Shown: positions 11,182 to 24,439, counted from the stretch's first letter. The stretch is DNA of 64,000 nt from Torreya grandis (GCA_037957365.1 JARHVA010000021.1:5172501-5236500), one strand, 5' to 3'. Numbers and translations are program-made. Notes: generated by a model not told the origin, from the sequence alone.

Positions 11182-12475
11182 TGTAGTTTAATTGGGGTTT
11201 CAATTTGTTTAACTCTATCAGGCACTTATTCGATTATTCAAAGTCAGTTTTTGGCTTGTTACAACTAAGTGCAAACATAGAATAATCCTACAACACTCAA
11301 CATTTATCACTCAATTACACTGGCATCAATCCACATAAGGTGAAAAGCATATACACTCACTCTAAGCACAATAGATAAAAATTTGGGGCCCACATTGGGC
11401 TAGGTGTGCCACAATAAAACTCGATCTTCATAGTAATTGGTCATGTAACAACAAAATTGGCAAGTTTATTGGCACAGGCCATTCTAGGTGGAGTCTGATG
11501 CTCTTTAGGCACAAAGCCTGTTCAGGGAATTCATTCTGGTTATAGGGGTGTAAGCTTATATTTGGTGGTTCTATTATCTCAAGGGAACATGCCATCATTT
11601 TATCGAGCTTAGCACCATTTGGTGCTAAGATGGGTCAATAAAATGCTTTAGATCAAGTTCATTCTAGGCTCATGCTTTATGCAAGAGTAACATCATTGGG
11701 TGTGGGTTCTTATTTATACTTAGGCCATTTTTACAAAGTAGGTTGATGTCATCATAAATTATAGAGTCACCATGAATGCCATAAATCAAAATCTTGTAAA
11801 AAACATTCTTAACATTGAAATGGAGTTTATAATACTAAAAGCATCACATTCATTACTTATATCAATAACAAAGCTAAAGAAATTAAACCCAAGAACACCA
11901 TGAATTACTACAACTGATCTTCTTCATTACTCAAAGTTTAAATGCAAAACAAATTCCATGTTACATAGAACAAAGTAAAGGTTAGATAAGCTATTACACG
12001 GCCTAGAGTCTCATAGGTGAGCTTGGGCACTACAATGTGGATATTTAGAGACATCCATGCTAAAACTTATGCTAATGGCATCTATGATATCCAGAGTCAA
12101 TTTTACAGAGCTTCATTACTTTAATTCTCTTCTCTTGCTTTCTAGATCAAGCTTGGCTTTATAGAAGATATGAGCATCTTCATGCCAGGGTGGAGAGCAA
12201 ATGTCAAGTGCTAATCTAGATCCTTGGTTGATCATTTCACTAATTCCATCACCTTACCCCTTTTATGCTACAATCTCCATGTGCAACTTAGCCAAGAAGA
12301 TGCCCTTAAAAATTGAGTACCGGTTAACTGCCTACTAGCTGGTGCTAGATCTATGATGATTCCTCCAGCTGGCATAAAAGATACCAAAATGGAAATCATG
12401 CCAAGTGATTACCTTACATTGAGATGTCTACTAAGTTGTCATAGGTCTATACTTAGATGAATTAGGGACCCAACA
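11182..12475 (-). repeat. 3' LTR of the Athila-like element (about 1.29 kb)
   Basis: It starts TGTAGTTTAATTGGGG and ends CCCAACA. It aligns over its length with 24440-25731. The inner end is followed by a weak purine tract on the minus strand (12476-12485 region, GGGGTAA). Confidence 0.88.
11711..11718 (-). promoter_or_regulatory. LTR TATA box (Athila-like element)
   Basis: The minus strand reads TATAAATA. The same site is present in the other LTR at 24969-24976, about 760 bp from the U3 edge. Conservation in both LTRs supports it; promoter use is inferred. Confidence 0.45.
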
Positions 12476-15400
12476 TTACCCCATACAAAATTACTAGTCC
12501 ACCCTCAGAGTAGTCTTTCAACACTCTTAGAGCATAAAACTTGGGTGCGCTCTCCTTTAGCTTAATGCTAAAGTCCTCAAAGCATTTTATGGCAAGCTTG
12601 AGTTCCTCAATAATGATGTCTATCTCTATGGAGGTGATGTTGAGCGTGAGTACATCTGTCTTCTCTAATTCCTTTTGGAAGGCCTCAAGGTTTGCCTTAG
12701 CTTTTACCACTCTTCTTATGATTTATCCTTACTCGCATGCCTTAGTCTACAAGGCATGGAAGAGTGCTTCTAGGATTTGTTCCTAGTCTTTGATATAGGT
12801 GCTTAAGGTATTGAACTTTGCCATTATTTGGATATGCTTTGACCTTCTTGTAGTGTATACCTATGCTATCAGCTCCTCTTTCTCCCCCTTATCCTACTTG
12901 AGGTATGCATCTATAATTGACTCCTAGTTGGAGAAGTTGTAGAATATGGCATTCATTACATATGCGCCCTCTTAAAGCTATGTAAAGAGGTCTTCCACCT
13001 CTTTGAGATTTTCATATAGATCCTATTTTAGCATAGTGCATTATTCCTCCTCTTCTTCTAGAGTTGGATCTACTTTTAACCTTAAGAGCATCTGCTCCAC
13101 TAGCATACATACCTTGTCAGCCTCCAAGAGGTTCGAAGTGTTAACATCATCCAAGTGGGATGGCTCGACTGCTTCGATGTGCTCAGCTAGTTGTTGCATC
13201 TTAAACTTCATGGCTTTTATTTCTTATTCTATATCCAATGTGAATCTTCTTCCAATTTGAGGCCCTAACATCATTGATGATGTTCTTTTGTGCTAATTTA
13301 GATGCTATTTAGATGAGTGCATTTTATGACTTGATTAGGTTCATTTCACAGGGGATTATCAGAAGGGAATCATGCCCTTCTTTTGATTTTTCTATGCCTA
13401 GTGTGGCCTTCTATGGCATCTCAAAATGAAGCTCATCCATATAAATATCAAATGCAAATGACAACTATTGGTGCATCCTAGTTGTGGTAACTTTGGGGGG
13501 TATGTACTAAAAAATGTAGTAGTCTTCGTCTATCCACCCCTTATGTGCCTTTTCTCTTAAGATTGACTTGATGTATTCTTATTTAGTGATGACTAGTTCC
13601 ATCTGCTATTTTTCTTCTTCATCAGTGTTAGCACTCTCTTCAATGCTTTCCTCTAAGGTTCCTTCTTCTTGCTCTTTTAGGGGTTCTTCTTTGGATTTGT
13701 CCCCTTTGATGGACTTGTTCTTCTTTAGCACCAGCTTTGCCCTCCTATTTCTATTAGGTTTCATTGATGCTCTCTATTTGTTATTTCAAGGTGCTAATAT
13801 CACTTCGTTTTCTTCAAGTGCCCCTTCACTACTTGGGTGTGCTTGTGGTGCATCTTCATCTATTATGTTGGTGGAGGTGCTAAGTGTCTTTTGTGCCACT
13901 TCCTTAGTATGTTATGTGCTTGAGACCACCCCTTTCTTTTTCTTCTCTTTATTGGCCTTTTCTTCTTAGGCATTCTTATTTCTTTTGGCCTTCCTCTTTT
14001 TTATTAGTGCTAAGGCCTTTTCTTCCTCAGCCTTAATCTTCTTGATCTCCTCTAGGGTCATGCCTTTTTATTTCATGATATCCCTTTTCTTCTCTAGTGC
14101 CAGTGCTTTTAGAATTTCTACCTTTCTCATCCCTAGTTTTCTCTTTGCCTCTCTCTTTTCCTCCTCATTTAGTGGAGGCTATGTGGTAGGTTTTTCTGGT
14201 GAGGTTCTCACTAGATTCTCTACTTCTCCAAGCATGATTGTAGTGCAACCTTTGAGGGCCTCCTAAACTTATTTGGCATTTGGCTCTTCTTCTGCTTATT
14301 CTTCCACAATGTAGACCTTCGTTCCTACTTCTTCCTCCTCCTTTTCCATCTCTTCACGTGCCTCTTATTCTTCCATTTCCTCATACACCTCTTGTGCCTC
14401 CATCTTTGCCAAGGTCATTATGTGCATTGTAACAGGCCCCTTGGACTTCTTATTCTTCTCCTTCTTGATGGGAGAGGCAGTCCTTGGCATGAAGGTCACA
14501 CACTTTTTCTTTGGGGCTGAATGGGTGGCTTCATTATTAGAGACAATATTCAACCTTTGCACTCTTAAATTTCTTCAAGTATTTATCACTGCTTTTTCTA
14601 GGGAGATTTATTCTATGCTACTGGCACTGACTTCCTTTCATTACCAATCTAGAGGGGGAGGTCATTTTCCTTCTCAACACACACACCCTTATTTCTCAGC
14701 TTTATCTCATAATACATGTGGATGTGCTTGAGTATGACTTCCTTTTATAGGAGATGGATGTCAGTGTGATCCTCCTCATCTTTGGTATCCTTCCCTCCTA
14801 GGTGCATGTATTGGAATCATAACCTACTTATTTCCAAATCTACAACCTTCATCAGGATGTCCATCTACTGTGCATTTGGAATTATCCTTAGCTCATCCCT
14901 GAAGTACTTGGTAGAAAATGTATAAAGGATCTTCAACCAGCCTAATCGATTGATGGCTATGAGTGCCAAGTGCACTATATAGAAGTGTTGTATAATGGAA
15001 AAAGTCACCATTATAAACATGTTCTAAGGGATAGCCTTGGGGATGTGCCATTCCATCTCAAACATATCTATTTAATACATGCACCACCCCATCACTTGGG
15101 TCTTGTGCTTCTAGGAGAATGTGATGAGGCAGGTCAAGTTTTGGTACTTCTACATCGAGGAGTCCTTATGTATCAAGAAGACCCAAAGGTTATCCTCATT
15201 TCCATTAGGCATGTTGATCTTCTCTGTCACAATTAAAATCAACATCGACCCCCACCAAAAGGTCTCTCAGACCATGTGACACTCAAGCACATTTTTCACC
15301 ATTTCTTCGCAATGAACTTTGCTATATTAAACTTAACCCCTTATACCATGTGGTTGGATATGCACAGGTAAGCCTTAGTGATGTTTGTCCAACATACATC

Positions 15401-16260
15401 AGTTAAATGTTTTGAACTTATGAGGCATGCCACCACCCTCATACTAGGGTATTTGATGTCTTTTATAGGGAATGCAAACCCCCCCTTGTAGTACCCAAGG
15501 AGTTTCATGACCATTTCCACTTCAGCATCATCTACCATCATCTGTTGGATGTCTATGCCAGAGTTTGGTAGCCTAGTGATTCTACCAATAAGGCTTGATG
15601 ACAATCACATGCACCTCTTTGCAAAGTATAAGTGGTCTCTATGGATGCACGAGAGGAAGAACTTCATGAGTTCCTCTAGCTTCCCAAAACATGGCAACTC
15701 ATAGAGCTGAGTTATGCTAGTGGTCGCCAGTCTGTCCTAGATGGAGATATTAAATAATACCACACCCACTTCTATCTTGGCCCCTATATCAACCACATAG
15801 TCTTATGCTAGATCTTGTGCATTGCTTGAGATGTGGCGGTTGTACTCTTTTAGCTGGTAGGGGTACACAAAAGATGCCTAGTTCTCTCTTACCAAAACCT
15901 CCTTGGGAAACTTCATTTCTCAGTACGATATCATTATGAGCACCTTAGGATCAACTTTTGAAATTCTAACTCTTTCTACCAGCTACACTTTTTTCTTTGT
16001 AGTGACTATCTCTTCCACTATTTGTGCCCATTTAGCATCTTTATGTGCTTGTGGCAGACCAAAAATCATACATTTCTTCCCCATCCTGAACCAATTAGTG
16101 TTGAAACATGATCTATTTAACTTGCCAAAGCTTGTAATGTTTGTTGGCACTCCTCATAGTTGTGAGGTCTTTGAATATGACTTTAGTTCTCAATCGTTGC
16201 TTATTATTAGTGGTGACCTCAACATCTCTCTGATTTTCTACTGTCTAATTTTTGCATAAT
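12476..16260 (-). pseudogene. Extra lysine/glutamate-rich region downstream of integrase (Athila-like)
   Basis: On the minus strand this region lies between integrase and the 3' LTR. Three parts can be read. A folded-looking block (15341-15604) contains SGIDIQQMMVDDAEVEMV and AFPIKDIKYPSMRVV. A strongly charged, KEEK-rich middle (about 13550-14560) holds basic clusters such as KKEKNKKSK. A coiled-coil-like end (12462-12710, with KELEKTDVL and KLKESAPKF) runs into the LTR. The frames differ between parts and stops are frequent. Athila elements carry an accessory ORF in this place, sometimes called env-like. I see no convincing signal peptide or transmembrane segment, so I do not call it an envelope. 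The function is unknown. The serine/leucine/phenylalanine-rich frames on the plus strand here are its antisense shadow. Confidence 0.6.
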
Positions 16261-17699
16261 TCATGCCCACACTTCTCTACACCAATCTCAAAGGGAACAC
16301 AGTTCCTTTCTCTATTTAATCATTCTCTTTTTGTGTTTATGGGTGCTCAAAGTTTCATTGTAATAACATTTTCTTATTTTATCTCTAGTTCTATGCTTTG
16401 CATTTTATTAGTTCAAATTAACTTGAGGTTGTAACCTAAACTAGTTGGCCTTTCACTGCTTTATACCCTTAATTCATTTAAATTCTTAATTGTAGGTGAG
16501 TAATGGCATGGAAGTGCCTAAATTTATTGGAATTCACTAACACCCGTGAAATATACAAAAATCCACTACCACATCAACATTTAATGTGAATATTTATTTC
16601 TTCACCCTCATCTCAATAAATTCTCCTAATGGTATTTTTGTTGAAGTGACGTGTAGTTCAAATGGTCACTTCCTGCCTCACTTTGGTGGGATGCTAGCTT
16701 ATCCTAAAAATATTTATCCTATGCTTTATTCACTTGGCATGACCTTCACCTTCCTTATGTAAACCTTGGTGTAACACTTCACATGCACATGATTTAGCTT
16801 TCATGGTTCCATTTTCACTTCTTGTTGTGCTTTCATTTCAAGTGCTTTCCTATCTTGGTTGATTTGTCCACACTTTCATCTCTTGCATTAGCCTATCTTA
16901 CCCCATACAAATCCCTTGCACTAGTCCTCTAGTGTTTCATTCTTTAGATGTCTTGTGTACTTAGCATCTTGTGCATCTCTCTCACATCTTATGCATACTG
17001 GCATCTTGTGCAACTCTCTTCATCACTTGGTACTCATATTTCCAAAATGTGGTGAGTTTCATGTGCCCATAAACTTAGGTGTCTAGCCTTTGGCACTTCT
17101 AAAGAATTCATGCTTGACTCACCTAACTAGAGTTATGGATGAAAGTGCTAGAATAGTTCTCTTACGAGCTTGAAAGCACCGATTATTCACTCTATATGAA
17201 TAACAACACAAAATATAAGGAAATGTTTGGCTTGTGCCAAATGTCATTCAAGTCAGCACAACATAACCCACTTGTGATTAGGCTTCAATTGATTGCCATT
17301 GAAATGCCCAGGAAGCATTTCACCTGACAATGTGTGCAGCTTGCATGCACCAATTTCTAGTATGTTATGGATGATGTATGGACCCATCCACCTAATTTAT
17401 ATATTTCTCAGGTGTTGAAGGTACTTGGAGTCATAGAGCATGACCAATGCTCCTTCAATCAATACCTTGTGCTTAATATGCTTGTCATGCCATAATTTTT
17501 GGAATGCCTTCTCTATCTGCTAGCTCCACCTTGTTTAGGCATGTACCTCATCCAAGCACTCCAAGTCCTCCATCCTTGCACTCAATGATTCTTGGTCATC
17601 CAAATGACCAATATACATAATGTGCAATGATGTCACCATAAACTCCATTGATAAAATTTCTTAGGTGCCAAGCACTAGTTGAAATGGTGTAGCCTTGTT

Positions 17700-18260
17700 C
17701 AGGCACTTATAAGTTATATGATATTCCCATAGTACTGCTAACACTCAATCATCCCAATCTTATTGACCAATGTCACATATCTTCATGAGGCATGTCCTCA
17801 TGATATTTTTGAATGACTCAGTAGTGCCATTTGCTTGTGGATGATAAGGTGTTGTCTTATGGTGTGCCACCCTGTATTCGGTCAACAAGATCTGCACAAT
17901 TTCATTGATGAAGTGTGTGCCTCTATCACTAGTCAAACTAAGTGGGTACCTATAGTGACTTATGAGGTTTCCCATATAGACCTTGTAGTTATGGTGGCTA
18001 TGGATTTTGTGGTTAGCGCTGCCTCAACCCACTTGGTGAAATAGTTAGTGGCCACCAGAATATATCTTGTGCCTATACACCTTGTTGTGAGAGTGATTGG
18101 CCCAATGAAATCTATGGCCCATTTTTTGAATGGTGCATGTGTAAGAATGGGGATGAGAGGCATCTAATATTGATGGTTGGGTTTCCCTATGCACTGGCAT
18201 ATACCACATACCTTGGTATAATCCTTTCCATATTAGAACACACTTGGCCATCACAAGCCT
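17700..18260 (-). pseudogene. Integrase core (Athila-like element)
   Basis: Two minus-strand open pieces (17960-18163 and 17760-17975) lie in different frames and together cover the DDE core. KKWAIDFIGPI carries the first Asp, SDRGTHFIN the second, and the block PYHPQANGTTESF carries the Glu. Upstream, toward 18254, the frame still looks like the end of the zinc-binding part. A frameshift between the two pieces makes this a pseudogene. It sits after RT and RNase H, as in Gypsy elements. Confidence 0.88.
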
Positions 18261-18589
18261 GATTATAATACCTTGCGTGTCATTACATCTCCAACATAAT
18301 AACCTCCTACTATTCCCTCATATGCCTTGCATAAAATGGAGTCCCTTTCTTATTATAAGACACATCGATGCATGACTTCATCTTAGCCTAATTTTTACAT
18401 TTCCCCGTTGATAAGTTGAAAAGGCGCAATGCGAATTGTGAGCTACTTTTTCTTTGGTTGTCATTATCTAGGGCATAGACCTAGATGTTAGAAAAGAATC
18501 TATCTCTGCCAAGTCCTCAAGGACATGCTAGACTTGGTAGAGTTTCACATTTGAAATATCATTTTCAATGGGCATTTATACATTATCGA

Positions 18590-19860
18590 AGTTGATGCAG
18601 GACACATGGTCTGGGTCTAAGTTCTATTTTTTTGGCTTGATGACAACTAAGAACTAGAATTCTTGAAATAAAACTACCCATCTATAAATTCACTTGTGGA
18701 TAATGGGCTTATTTATGAGGTAATTAAACACTTCATGTTTTTTGAAGAAGATGAATGGGGTCACCAATTAGTATTGCGTAAATTTTTGTAGGGCATAGAC
18801 CATAGCTAGCACCTCGCACTCAGTTGTTATATAGTTCTGCATTTCTTGGGTTAATTTTGTACTTATGAAGAAGAAGGGATGATCCATTTTGCCTTCACTA
18901 GGTTACACTAGAAGACCACCAATTACAGATCCAAATGCATCGACATAGATGTGGAATGGGGTCATCTAGTTGAGAAATTGTAGAATAGGCATGGTAGCTA
19001 AGTTGAGTTTTAGAGTTTCAAAGGCATCCTCTTGTGTTGTTCCCCAATAGAATGGGTCATCCTTGCAAAATATCTCCCCTAACAACACTACAATCTTTGC
19101 ATGGCTCATTATGAAATTTTTATAATATCCATAATGGATAAGAAATTCATGAACATCTCTGTGTGGAAGGAGTCTAGAGCTAAATGATTATTGCAATCTT
19201 TGTGGGATCGATGAGCAGACCATCTTTACAAACAATGTGCCTAAGAAAAGTGCCAAAATATGTCATGAAGATGCACTTATTAAGGTTCAAGGATATTTAT
19301 AACTATCAACACCTCTCAAATATGAGGTGTAAGTTATCATAATGGTCTTTCACAAGCCCATACATAGTCTAATCATCAAGGTACACCTGGAGGAACTTAT
19401 GAATAAAATCCTTAAAAGTGGTGATGACCACTCTAGGGAATATGACTGACACATTCTTGAATCCAAAGGGCATCAAATTATAGGTGAAACAATGCCATTA
19501 TGTTGTTAAGGTTTTTTTAGGCCTATCCTCCTCTTCAATTTGGACTTGATGGTATCCTGAGAAACCATCATTGAAAGTATAGATTTCATAGCCTGCAACG
19601 CCATCCAAGACTTCATCAGTGAATGGATTTAGGAAGGGGTCAATGACATAGATGGAATTTAATAGTCTGTAATCACTGGTAATGTAGATGCACTCATCCT
19701 TATTAATTATAATAGTCATGGGGCTCACCCATTTTGACTATTGCATTAGGTAGATCATTCCTACGACTAACATATCATCAACCTCTATTTTGGCCTTGGT
19801 GTGGAGATTGTGGTTTGTTATATAGGGGTGATTCTTGATAGGTCATGTGTCATCTACCAG
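18590..19860 (-). pseudogene. Reverse transcriptase and RNase H (Athila-like element)
   Basis: The longest open piece (19498-19728) reads SPMTIIINKDE, DYRLLNS and YTFNDGFSGYHQV, the first half of a Gypsy RT palm. The usual catalytic Asp of the YTFND block is retained. Beyond a stop, a VYLDD active site is visible near 19373-19390, followed by the KCIFMTYFGTFL and HIVCKDGLL blocks around 19210-19290. RNase H features follow at about 18600-18830, with MVYAIQKFTQY, FFKKHEVF and KPIIHKWIYRW. Stops and frame changes interrupt every part. Confidence 0.85.
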
Positions 19861-20256
19861 ATTTATGATAGTTTTTCCAAGGGATGGGTGGGTGCCCTTC
19901 ATGTCTCAATAATTTTGGGATAATAAATATTGAAACTCCTTCAATAGATCCACAATTCACGTCAACTCTGCATCAGATAAATATACACCCAGAGTAGCCA
20001 TCTTTGGTTCCCCTTCTATGTTGATGTATACCTTGGTATTTTTGAGTGGCATGTGGTAGGGATCATTCCTTTCTTAATGGGAATCCTCAACTTACCTACT
20101 CCCCTCAGTTGTTTCTATTTGAAGATGAGTTGGGTCTTCTTCATCGGGGTTGCTATCTTCTATTTGGTGTACTAGTTTCTTCTTGCCTGTCAAGGTCATC
20201 TAGTTACACTCCTTATAGATTTCATCATCATCTTTTCTTGAGTCACTATTGAGCAC

Positions 20257-20690
20257 CTATTCCTCAAATAAAGTTAGGAGTGATAGCCCTTTCTCCCCAA
20301 GCATGTCTTTTAGGTGATCCTCTAAAATTATATTGTCCTCAAACATTGCCCTTCGAATTAATTGTAATGGCTCGATCAAGTCCAGGTTATGTGAGGAAAA
20401 GGAGAAGGTGTGCACAAAATTCTCCTTCAAGACATCCCAACTAGTTGTCTCATGGCATGTTTCGTTGACCACATACCAATCTCATACCCACATCTTCAAG
20501 GTTTTGTAGAACATGTGCACCCACAAGTTCCTTAGGGCATTTGCATCACAATCGATCCATATTTCTTCGCACAAATGTATGTGTGCTATTGGGTCTAAAT
20601 AACTAGAGTATGCACAAATGTATAGGTCCTCATTACTTTTTCTAAATTTGGTGCAGATGGGTAATTTTACGTATTTGCAAGTTATCAAGT
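20257..20690 (-). pseudogene. Second gag-like domain between protease and RT
   Basis: Two open pieces in one minus-strand frame (20482-20688 and 20257-20472) are separated by one TGA, at a codon where CGA could have been. Together they read like a retrotransposon capsid domain: AHIHLCEEIWIDCDANALR, then MFYKTLKMWV, DWYVVNE, SWDVLKENFVHTFSF and a LQLIRRAMF tail. The W-x2-L-x3-F-x3-F spacing is the usual gag signature. The same frame also holds the RT at 19498-19728, so the domain looks like part of the pol-side polyprotein. A separate gag region lies upstream at 22790-24350. A domain duplication or mosaic origin is possible. An unrelated linker that happens to resemble gag cannot be excluded. 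Confidence 0.55.
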
Positions 20691-21265
20691 TAGGCCTTTA
20701 TGCTGCCCACCAATGAGTGGCAGTACTTCTCAAAGTATAAACCAGTGCACCCATCTTGTTTACCTCTTTTAAGATGCATGATTTTAGGTATCCTAATAAT
20801 GTAATAAGTTTACCTTAGCTTAAACAAAACACTCTTTTCCCCTTCTTTTTACTACAAGAGACCCATATCTTTGAAGTTCAATCAATCTAGATCCATGCAA
20901 TCCTCATAGATTTTAGTGCTTTCATACTCACTGAGTAGCACTTCCAACTAGTCATTTCATAAGCTTATTCGACCCATCAGTCACAAGTAACATTAGTGAT
21001 GTTTGAGGTTGACTATCCATCTTCCCAAGAAAGCACTCCTTATTCATTGGGATGAGAGTCTCGGTGCATTGTACCATGATGTTGTAGATATGGTTGATCT
21101 CATCCTCCAGATCAACACTTTCTACATAGGGGGTCCTTAATCACTTGAGAGGGAGATCACTACCCTCTTCTTACCATTTTCAAAGGTCATATAACACTTC
21201 TTGAAGGACATATAAGAATTATTTGTGTAGCACCATGACCTTCCCAAGAGCATTGGATAATTATC

Positions 21266-21600
21266 TTATTTAGACAACTTGATTACCTCAAAGTTAGCAC
21301 AGAACTTGGTGCCCATGATATCTACAATGGCACTTTTTAGAATACTAATTAGTTGCATCCTCAATTTTTTGGCCATGAAAAATATGTGAGGGTAAGGCCT
21401 TAAGGCTGGCCTACCCATATTATCCCATGCATTCTTTATCAATATATTAACCTCAGTATCTATGCCTAAAAATACCTCACATACATACCATCCATTAATG
21501 ACGGTATTCACCAAGAGTTCTAGGTATGCATGATATCTCACACCCGTTCCAAATATGGTGCAACAACTTCAACTGGATTCTACCTTACATGCTCTAAAAT
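21266..21600 (-). pseudogene. Aspartic protease (Athila-like element)
   Basis: The minus-strand frame at 21266-21541 (91 codons) reads NGWYVCEVFLGIDTEVNIL, then AWDNMGRPALRP, then DIMGTKFCANFEVI. The active-site loop should be D-T-G followed by a small residue. Here it reads I-D-T-E-V, so the Asp and Thr remain but the Gly is missing, as if six bases were lost. The protease is therefore dead even though this stretch has no stop. It lies between the knuckle of gag and the gag-like domain before RT. Confidence 0.75.
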
Positions 21601-21999
21601 AAAGTTATTTAATAAGGGCAACATCCCTTCTATTTATAGGAGGTGCAAGATATATGTTAACTATTGTACCTTAGCCTCTTAACCATCTTACTTCTTTTGA
21701 GAGGTGGTAGCTTGCACCTCTAGGTCTTGTGCCAGTTGGAGCTCTCTTGTAGGTTCTGAATCACACTCATAACCTACTGTAATACATCTTTTTGGCATGC
21801 AAGGTTGTGGTAAGGTGTAACTTTGGGTTTATGTCATAATATGTGCTTAGTTTAGCTCTATTCCCCATATTCTAGGCATAATTTTTGTAATAGTATAACT
21901 GGTGGTTGAGTGGTGAATCCACTACAAGTAGTTTCCTACACTTTGATTAGCTTTGTGTGGGTCAGTTACACCTTTAGAGTCCTCTTATCCATTTTTGAC

Positions 22000-24350
22000 T
22001 CATGATTGATCATTCTTACACATTTGTCTATTCTAGGCCTACCTTGGGTCAATTTTGTGTACAAGTCAGTGCATTCCTTGACCTTATGTGTTCCTTGACA
22101 ATACCCACATGTTGGATGTGCAAGGAAATCAAGTTGATATTGCTCGATCAAACCATGCTTCTAGCATGATTTTGGTGGTAATATTACTACACCACATCCT
22201 CCACCTCACCCTTTGGTGCCTATTTACATCCCATAGCCTATATTCTACTGGCCATAGCCTTCATCACCTTGATTATCTTTCCCTCAAATTGTTATAGTGG
22301 CCTGTCATACACCTCTCTCCATGTTCTCATGCATCTCATCAATCATTCGACAGCTAGTTATGGTATGAGTATGAGCATTACACAACCAATAATAGATGGA
22401 TATGTTAACTTGATTGACATGTTACAACAAAGGGTAGTTGTGAACATCATGCATGTCATGATAAACCTCACAACTTAGAAGTAATGTGCATACATTCCTT
22501 TGAAGGTTGTTGTTTCTATTATGGCCTTTTATCTCATAATCGGTATGCCATAATCTGCTTTGGGCATATTATGATGAAATAGTGCTTAGTTTCTAAATTT
22601 GGCTAACCATAAACACAATTTGTGCCTCCATGAATGGGATAATTCTAGTATCAGTGTTCCTAACTGCCTTAGCTTAGAGCGTGGCTTCAAGCACTTCACG
22701 AGGGTTAGTGAGTCTCTTCATGAACATGGCTTTTTAGAATGGTACTAGAAATCCTCCAATGAGCCATTACACATGCTGGGAGGGGTGAATGCCATAATGA
22801 AGCTTGGAAAGAAGATTTTAAAACCTGACATCATATAGGTGCACATTCTCTAAGAGCCCTTGGTTCATTTCCTTCAGCAAAATGATGCTCTACTGTTTAA
22901 TCTCAAGAATATCAAATTCCTTTAGGAATGCTTATTTCAAAGTGTCGTAGTCAATCTTAGCTTGATTAAGATCAAATTTCCTATACCAAGTATGAACACG
23001 ATGAATTAGAGTTATCACAAACTATGTTGCTTTACACTTTTATTGGGTTATACCCCGAGCATGCCATTATAGTTCACCTTTTAGCACATGCTCTATGACA
23101 TTCTCTACACTATGATACTTTGGCAAGTGCATGGCCATCTCATAATAGATCAATGGTGGGGGGAAGCTAGCATTTGAGGTGCTTGTCCCCTTGATACTTG
23201 TATTAACAATGGCCCTCCAATGCCTCCCACCATTAGGTTAGGCATTGTCCCTATTGTTACTGTCAGCACCAAAGATGATGAAGACACTATACTACTGATT
23301 TATATCACTAAGACACTTCTTATGGGCTATTGCCCAGTCTATGCAACTAATATTTTTTGAAATATAATGCTTGCACTTACATTTTATGTTATCAATCTAG
23401 CACCCAAACATCTAGAGGTATCCTCACTTAACTCTTCATAAGGAACAACTGTTTAATCATAAAATTAAAGTCCAAGTCTACAAAATGATCAAAGTTGATG
23501 TGGATAATAGGCCAATTATCACTTTTATTTCTTCATGTGGGGGATCTAACATATGAGCTATTACCATAGGTTCAAAGGGGGTAGGTGCTTCTAGTGTATA
23601 TTTAATGGTCAAATTCTATAGGGACCCAATAGAATCTTCACCCATCAACAATTGAGCTTGATATATGGCTTCGTTATTCCTCTCCTTATGTTATTACAAT
23701 TCAAGAGATCCTTCTCCGTGTACTTCTCACTCATTACAAGTTCTTTTGACACTTTTAGGTTCTAGTTCTTTTATTAGCCTATGCCTCCTTTTGTTATAAG
23801 TCTATCTCCTGAGCTCTCAAGTGTCAATATTCTCATCCCCTTCTATTATACTTTACCTACATATCCCCTTCTTCCCCATTGCACTACTCATGCGTGAAAA
23901 GACTTAGCCTTCCATTCTTGTGATTTCAAAGCCATAATCCACCATCAGTTTCTTAATATTCACGTTGAAATCTTTCACAAATGTTCCTCTAGGCTCATGC
24001 AAAAAACAATATTTTGCTTCCTTAGGTTAGGATTATGTGGCCACTGTGAACTCAAGCACATAATTGTTCAGTGCTCTTTACCACCATTTGTCTATTATTC
24101 TAGTCTAAGTGGTATCTAGATTCTCAAACCTCTTTAGGCACTCTTTAATCCAATCAAGGTGTTGTCCATAGCTTTGACTTATGTGGGTCACATAAGTATC
24201 CAACCATCATTACACATGGTCAGGTAGTTCTTAAAAGAAGACCTCATAGAAAGCATCACATAGGTTGTTTTGAACCCACTTAGATTTTATCCTTTACATG
24301 ATGTATGCTTCAGTGAAAAGTTATCTTCCACCTATTACAACCAATGCTTG
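22000..24350 (-). pseudogene. gag with CX2CX3HX4C zinc knuckle (Athila-like element)
   Basis: The first part on the minus strand (24120-24330) contains blocks such as SQSYGQHLDWIKECLKRFENL. The central capsid block (about 22790-23160) reads WYRKFDLNQAKIDYDTL, FLKEFDILEIK and LLKEMNQGL, with TAG and TAA stops between. The knuckle is CGYCQGTHKVKEC near 22065-22103, spacing CX2CX3HX4C, which is common in Athila-type gag. Stops and frameshifts are scattered through it. The start codon cannot be fixed. The 5' LTR and degraded primer-binding site lie just beyond the right end. Confidence 0.75.
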
Positions 24351-24413
24351 ATGTTCTTGAGGGAGAGTTGAAGCATTTTTTTATTGCACCATTATAGCAA
24401 CAAAATTCAATAT

Positions 24414-24434
24414 GGGTCCTAACAACAGTACCAA
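24414..24434 (-). other. Degraded Athila/Tat-type primer-binding site
   Basis: On the minus strand the sequence beginning TTGGTACTGTTGTTAGGA follows the 5' LTR after a few bases. It resembles the TTGGCGCCGTTGCCGGGGA site typical of Athila/Tat elements. Most differences are C-to-T or G-to-A changes at former CpG or CC positions. Confidence 0.65.
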
Positions 24435-24439
24435 AATAT

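Noticed and set aside
13568..14266. Plus-strand serine/leucine/phenylalanine-rich open frames that look like membrane proteins
   Set aside because: They are the antisense of the lysine/glutamate-rich accessory region of the Athila-like element.
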